A stretch of DNA of 64,000 bases, taken from contig NZ_PVZG01000001.1 in assembly GCF_003002065.1 (NCBI RefSeq), positions 124,001 through 188,000 on the forward strand. Reading direction: 5' to 3'. The notes beneath the pieces were generated by a model. That model saw only the letters and a program-made list of their open reading frames with translations. It had not been told where the DNA came from and did no database searches. Made by a program: the position numbers and the translations under genes. This document shows positions 62,245 through 64,000 of the stretch, one piece after another. Numbering within the stretch: the stretch's first letter is position 1; every line of letters begins with the position of its first letter. The stretch comes from Pseudosporangium ferrugineum. Its GTDB lineage: Bacteria; Actinomycetota; Actinomycetes; Mycobacteriales; Micromonosporaceae.

Positions 62245-64000
62245 CGGTCCGGATCAACGGTACGGACCACGACCGCGACCCGCGACCCGGGCAGTGCCTG
62301 CGGACGTTCCTGCGCGAGCAGGGCTGCTTCGGCGTCAAGAAGGGCTGCGACACCGGCGACTGCGGCGCGTGCACCGTCCACGTCGACGGCGTGCCCGTGC
62401 ACAGTTGCGTGTATCCCGCGTTCCGGGCGCGCGGCCGGCAGGTCACCACGATCGAGGGGCTGGCCGCGCCGGACGGCCTGCACCCGGTGCAGCAGCGGTT
62501 CCTGGACGCGCAGGGCTTCCAGTGCGGGTTCTGCACCGCCGGGATGATCATGACCACGGCGGCGCTGGACGACGAGAAGCTGGCCGACCTGCCGCGAGCG
62601 CTCAAGGGCAACCTGTGCCGGTGCACCGGCTACCGCGCGATCGCCGACGCGATCCACGGCGCGGGCGGCGTCGGCGAGCCCCGCGCGGGCGAGGCGGTCG
62701 GGGCGAGCACCGGCGCGCCGGCCGGCCCGGAGGTCGTCACGGGCACCGCCCGGTACACGTTCGACCTGGACGTGCCCGGGTTGCTGCACCTCAAGGTGCT
62801 GCGGTCGCCGCACGCCCACGCCCGGATCCTCGGCATCGACACGGCGGAGGCGCTGGCGGTGCCGGGCGTACGGGCGGTGCTGACCCACGCGGACGCCCCG
62901 GCGCGGCTGTTCTCCACCGCCCGCCACGAGAACCCGGGCGAGGACCCGGCGGACACCCGGGTCCTCGACGACGTGGTGCGTCACGTCGGCCAGCGCGTCG
63001 CCGCCGTCGTCGCCGAGACCGAGGGCGCCGCCGAGGAGGGGTGCCGGCGGTTGCGGGTCACGTACGAGGTGCTGCCCGCGGTCCTGGACCCGTTCGAGGC
63101 GCTGCGGCCGGGAGCCCCGCTGGTGCACGGCGACAAGGGCGCGGCCGGCAACGTCGCCGGGGAACTGCACGCCGAGCTGGGTTCGGTGGCCGACGGCTTC
63201 GCCGCCGCCGACGTGGTCCACGAGGAGACGTTCCGCACGCCGCGGGTCCAGCACGCCAGCCTGGAGACGCACGGCGCGATCGGCTGGTTCGACGAGCGCG
63301 GGCGGCTGACCCTGCGGTCCAGCACGCAGACGCCGTTCCTGACCCGGCGGGCCCTGGCCGACCTCTACGACCTGCCGCTGAGCGAGGTGCGGGTGCTGAC
63401 CGGGCGGGTCGGCGGCGGCTTCGGCGGCAAGCAGGAGATGCTGGTCGAGGACCTGGTCGCGCTGGCGGTGCGGCGGACCGGGGCGCCGGTCAAGCTCGAG
63501 TACACCCGGGCCGAGCAGTTCACCTCGGCGACCACCCGGCACCCCTTCACCGTACGGATCAGAGCCGGCGCCCGCCGCGACGGCACCCTCACGGCACTCG
63601 AACTGCACGTCGTCACGGACACCGGCGCGTACGGCAACCACGGCCCGTCGGTGATGTACCACGGCTGCCACGAGTCGATCGCCGTCTACCGCTGCCCCGC
63701 CAAGAAGGTCGACGCGTACGCCGTCTACACCCACACCGTCCCCTCCGGAGCGTTCCGCGGCTACGGCCTGGGCCAGGTGTCCTTCGCCGTGGAGTCGATG
63801 CTGGACGAACTGGCCCGGCGGCTCGGGCTGGACCCGGTGGTGCTGCGCGAGCGCAACGTGGTCTGCCCCGGCGAGCCGCTCGCCGCGCCCGGCGACCACG
63901 CCGACGACCTGCTGATCGGCAGCTACGGCCTGGACCAGTGCCTGGACGTGATGCGCGAGGCCGCCGCCGCCCCGCCCGGCCCCGCCGCCCCGCCCGGCTG
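62241..64000 (+). CDS. Fused 2Fe-2S and molybdopterin subunit of xanthine dehydrogenase-type enzyme, 3' end outside window
   Basis: The frame is open from the ATG at 62241 to the window end, giving 586 residues. Residues 1-150: a plant-type 2Fe-2S domain (GCDTGDCGAC... with Cys in HSC) and the second 2Fe-2S helix domain (FQCGFCTAGM, NLCRCTGY). Then a linker, and the molybdenum-binding domain from about residue 165 onward (GTARYTFDLDVPGLLHLKVL, TGRVGGGFGGKQEM, GAFRGYGLGQVSF, GSYGLDQC). Usually the 2Fe-2S and Mo parts are separate subunits; here they are one chain. Likely xanthine, nicotinate or aldehyde dehydrogenase-like; substrate unknown. Incomplete at the right edge. Confidence 0.92.
   Translation, partial: MTVRINGTDHDRDPRPGQCLRTFLREQGCFGVKKGCDTGDCGACTVHVDGVPVHSCVYPAFRARGRQVTTIEGLAAPDGLHPVQQRFLDAQGFQCGFCTAGMIMTTAALDDEKLADLPRALKGNLCRCTGYRAIADAIHGAGGVGEPRAGEAVGASTGAPAGPEVVTGTARYTFDLDVPGLLHLKVLRSPHAHARILGIDTAEALAVPGVRAVLTHADAPARLFSTARHENPGEDPADTRVLDDVVRHVGQRVAAVVAETEGAAEEGCRRLRVTYEVLPAVLDPFEALRPGAPLVHGDKGAAGNVAGELHAELGSVADGFAAADVVHEETFRTPRVQHASLETHGAIGWFDERGRLTLRSSTQTPFLTRRALADLYDLPLSEVRVLTGRVGGGFGGKQEMLVEDLVALAVRRTGAPVKLEYTRAEQFTSATTRHPFTVRIRAGARRDGTLTALELHVVTDTGAYGNHGPSVMYHGCHESIAVYRCPAKKVDAYAVYTHTVPSGAFRGYGLGQVSFAVESMLDELARRLGLDPVVLRERNVVCPGEPLAAPGDHADDLLIGSYGLDQCLDVMREAAAAPPGPAAPPG

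Overview
The window reads as chromosomal DNA of a very high-GC actinomycete, most likely Micromonosporaceae (Actinoplanes-like). Reasons: GC-rich third codon positions, GTG/TTG starts, many 4-base ATGA/GTGA gene overlaps, SpoIIE-type phosphatases with STAS partners, several transmembrane Ser/Thr kinases, an XRE/DUF5753-type regulator, and the actinobacterial cysteine leader peptide. The genus is an inference. No tRNA, rRNA, CRISPR array, insertion sequence or phage gene was seen.

Layout. 1-6 kb: the 3' part of a Ser/Thr kinase, an exported cyclase-family hydrolase, a STAS protein, a universal stress protein (USP), an APC permease, an alpha/beta hydrolase and an HD-domain protein. 6-16.2 kb: a stress or dormancy island with an Acg-like nitroreductase, an acyl-CoA-dehydrogenase-like flavoprotein, an ECF sigma factor with a SnoaL-like tail, a SHOCT protein, two USPs, Hsp20, an S30AE/HPF-like ribosome factor, a class V aminotransferase and a secreted DUF1906 plus FG-GAP protein. 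Most of these carry a shared 16-bp upstream motif, GGGACC-N3-GGCCCTG, which has the same layout as the mycobacterial DosR/DevR box. The phosphoketolase gene at 61 kb carries it too. 16-23.3 kb: a methyltransferase, an XRE regulator with a small partner, an FAD monooxygenase, a large catalase (KatE) and an RtcB2-type RNA ligase.

23.4-33 kb: one minus-strand operon for organosulfur uptake and oxidation. It has a cysteine-rich leader peptide, a lipoprotein substrate-binding protein, two permeases, a fused double ATPase and four luciferase-like flavin monooxygenases. 33-36.4 kb: small hypothetical genes and a DapA-family enzyme, with a different short tandem repeat in each intergenic gap. 36.4-40.3 kb: a Ser/Thr kinase with an internal 60-bp repeat, an FMN riboswitch driving a RibM/PnuC-like riboflavin transporter, and a methyltransferase.

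40.3-48.9 kb: a nine-gene minus-strand operon related to the ebo clusters. It contains inositol-phosphate synthase, UbiA prenyltransferase, a sugar-phosphate isomerase, EboA, a TatD hydrolase, EboE, an alkaline-phosphatase-like enzyme, a polyprenyl diphosphate synthase and a metallo-beta-lactamase-fold hydrolase. The gene set suggests that a cyclitol is made, prenylated and processed; the product is unknown. This operon and the DosR-box island are the best candidates for an undescribed system. 49-64 kb: a Ser/Thr kinase with a CBM2-like sensor domain, a SpoIIE phosphatase and STAS pair, four glycan or methyltransferase-type genes, a lipoprotein, a membrane-anchored EEP phosphatase, an orphan OmpR-type regulator, phosphoketolase, and the start of a xanthine-dehydrogenase-type operon that runs off the end.
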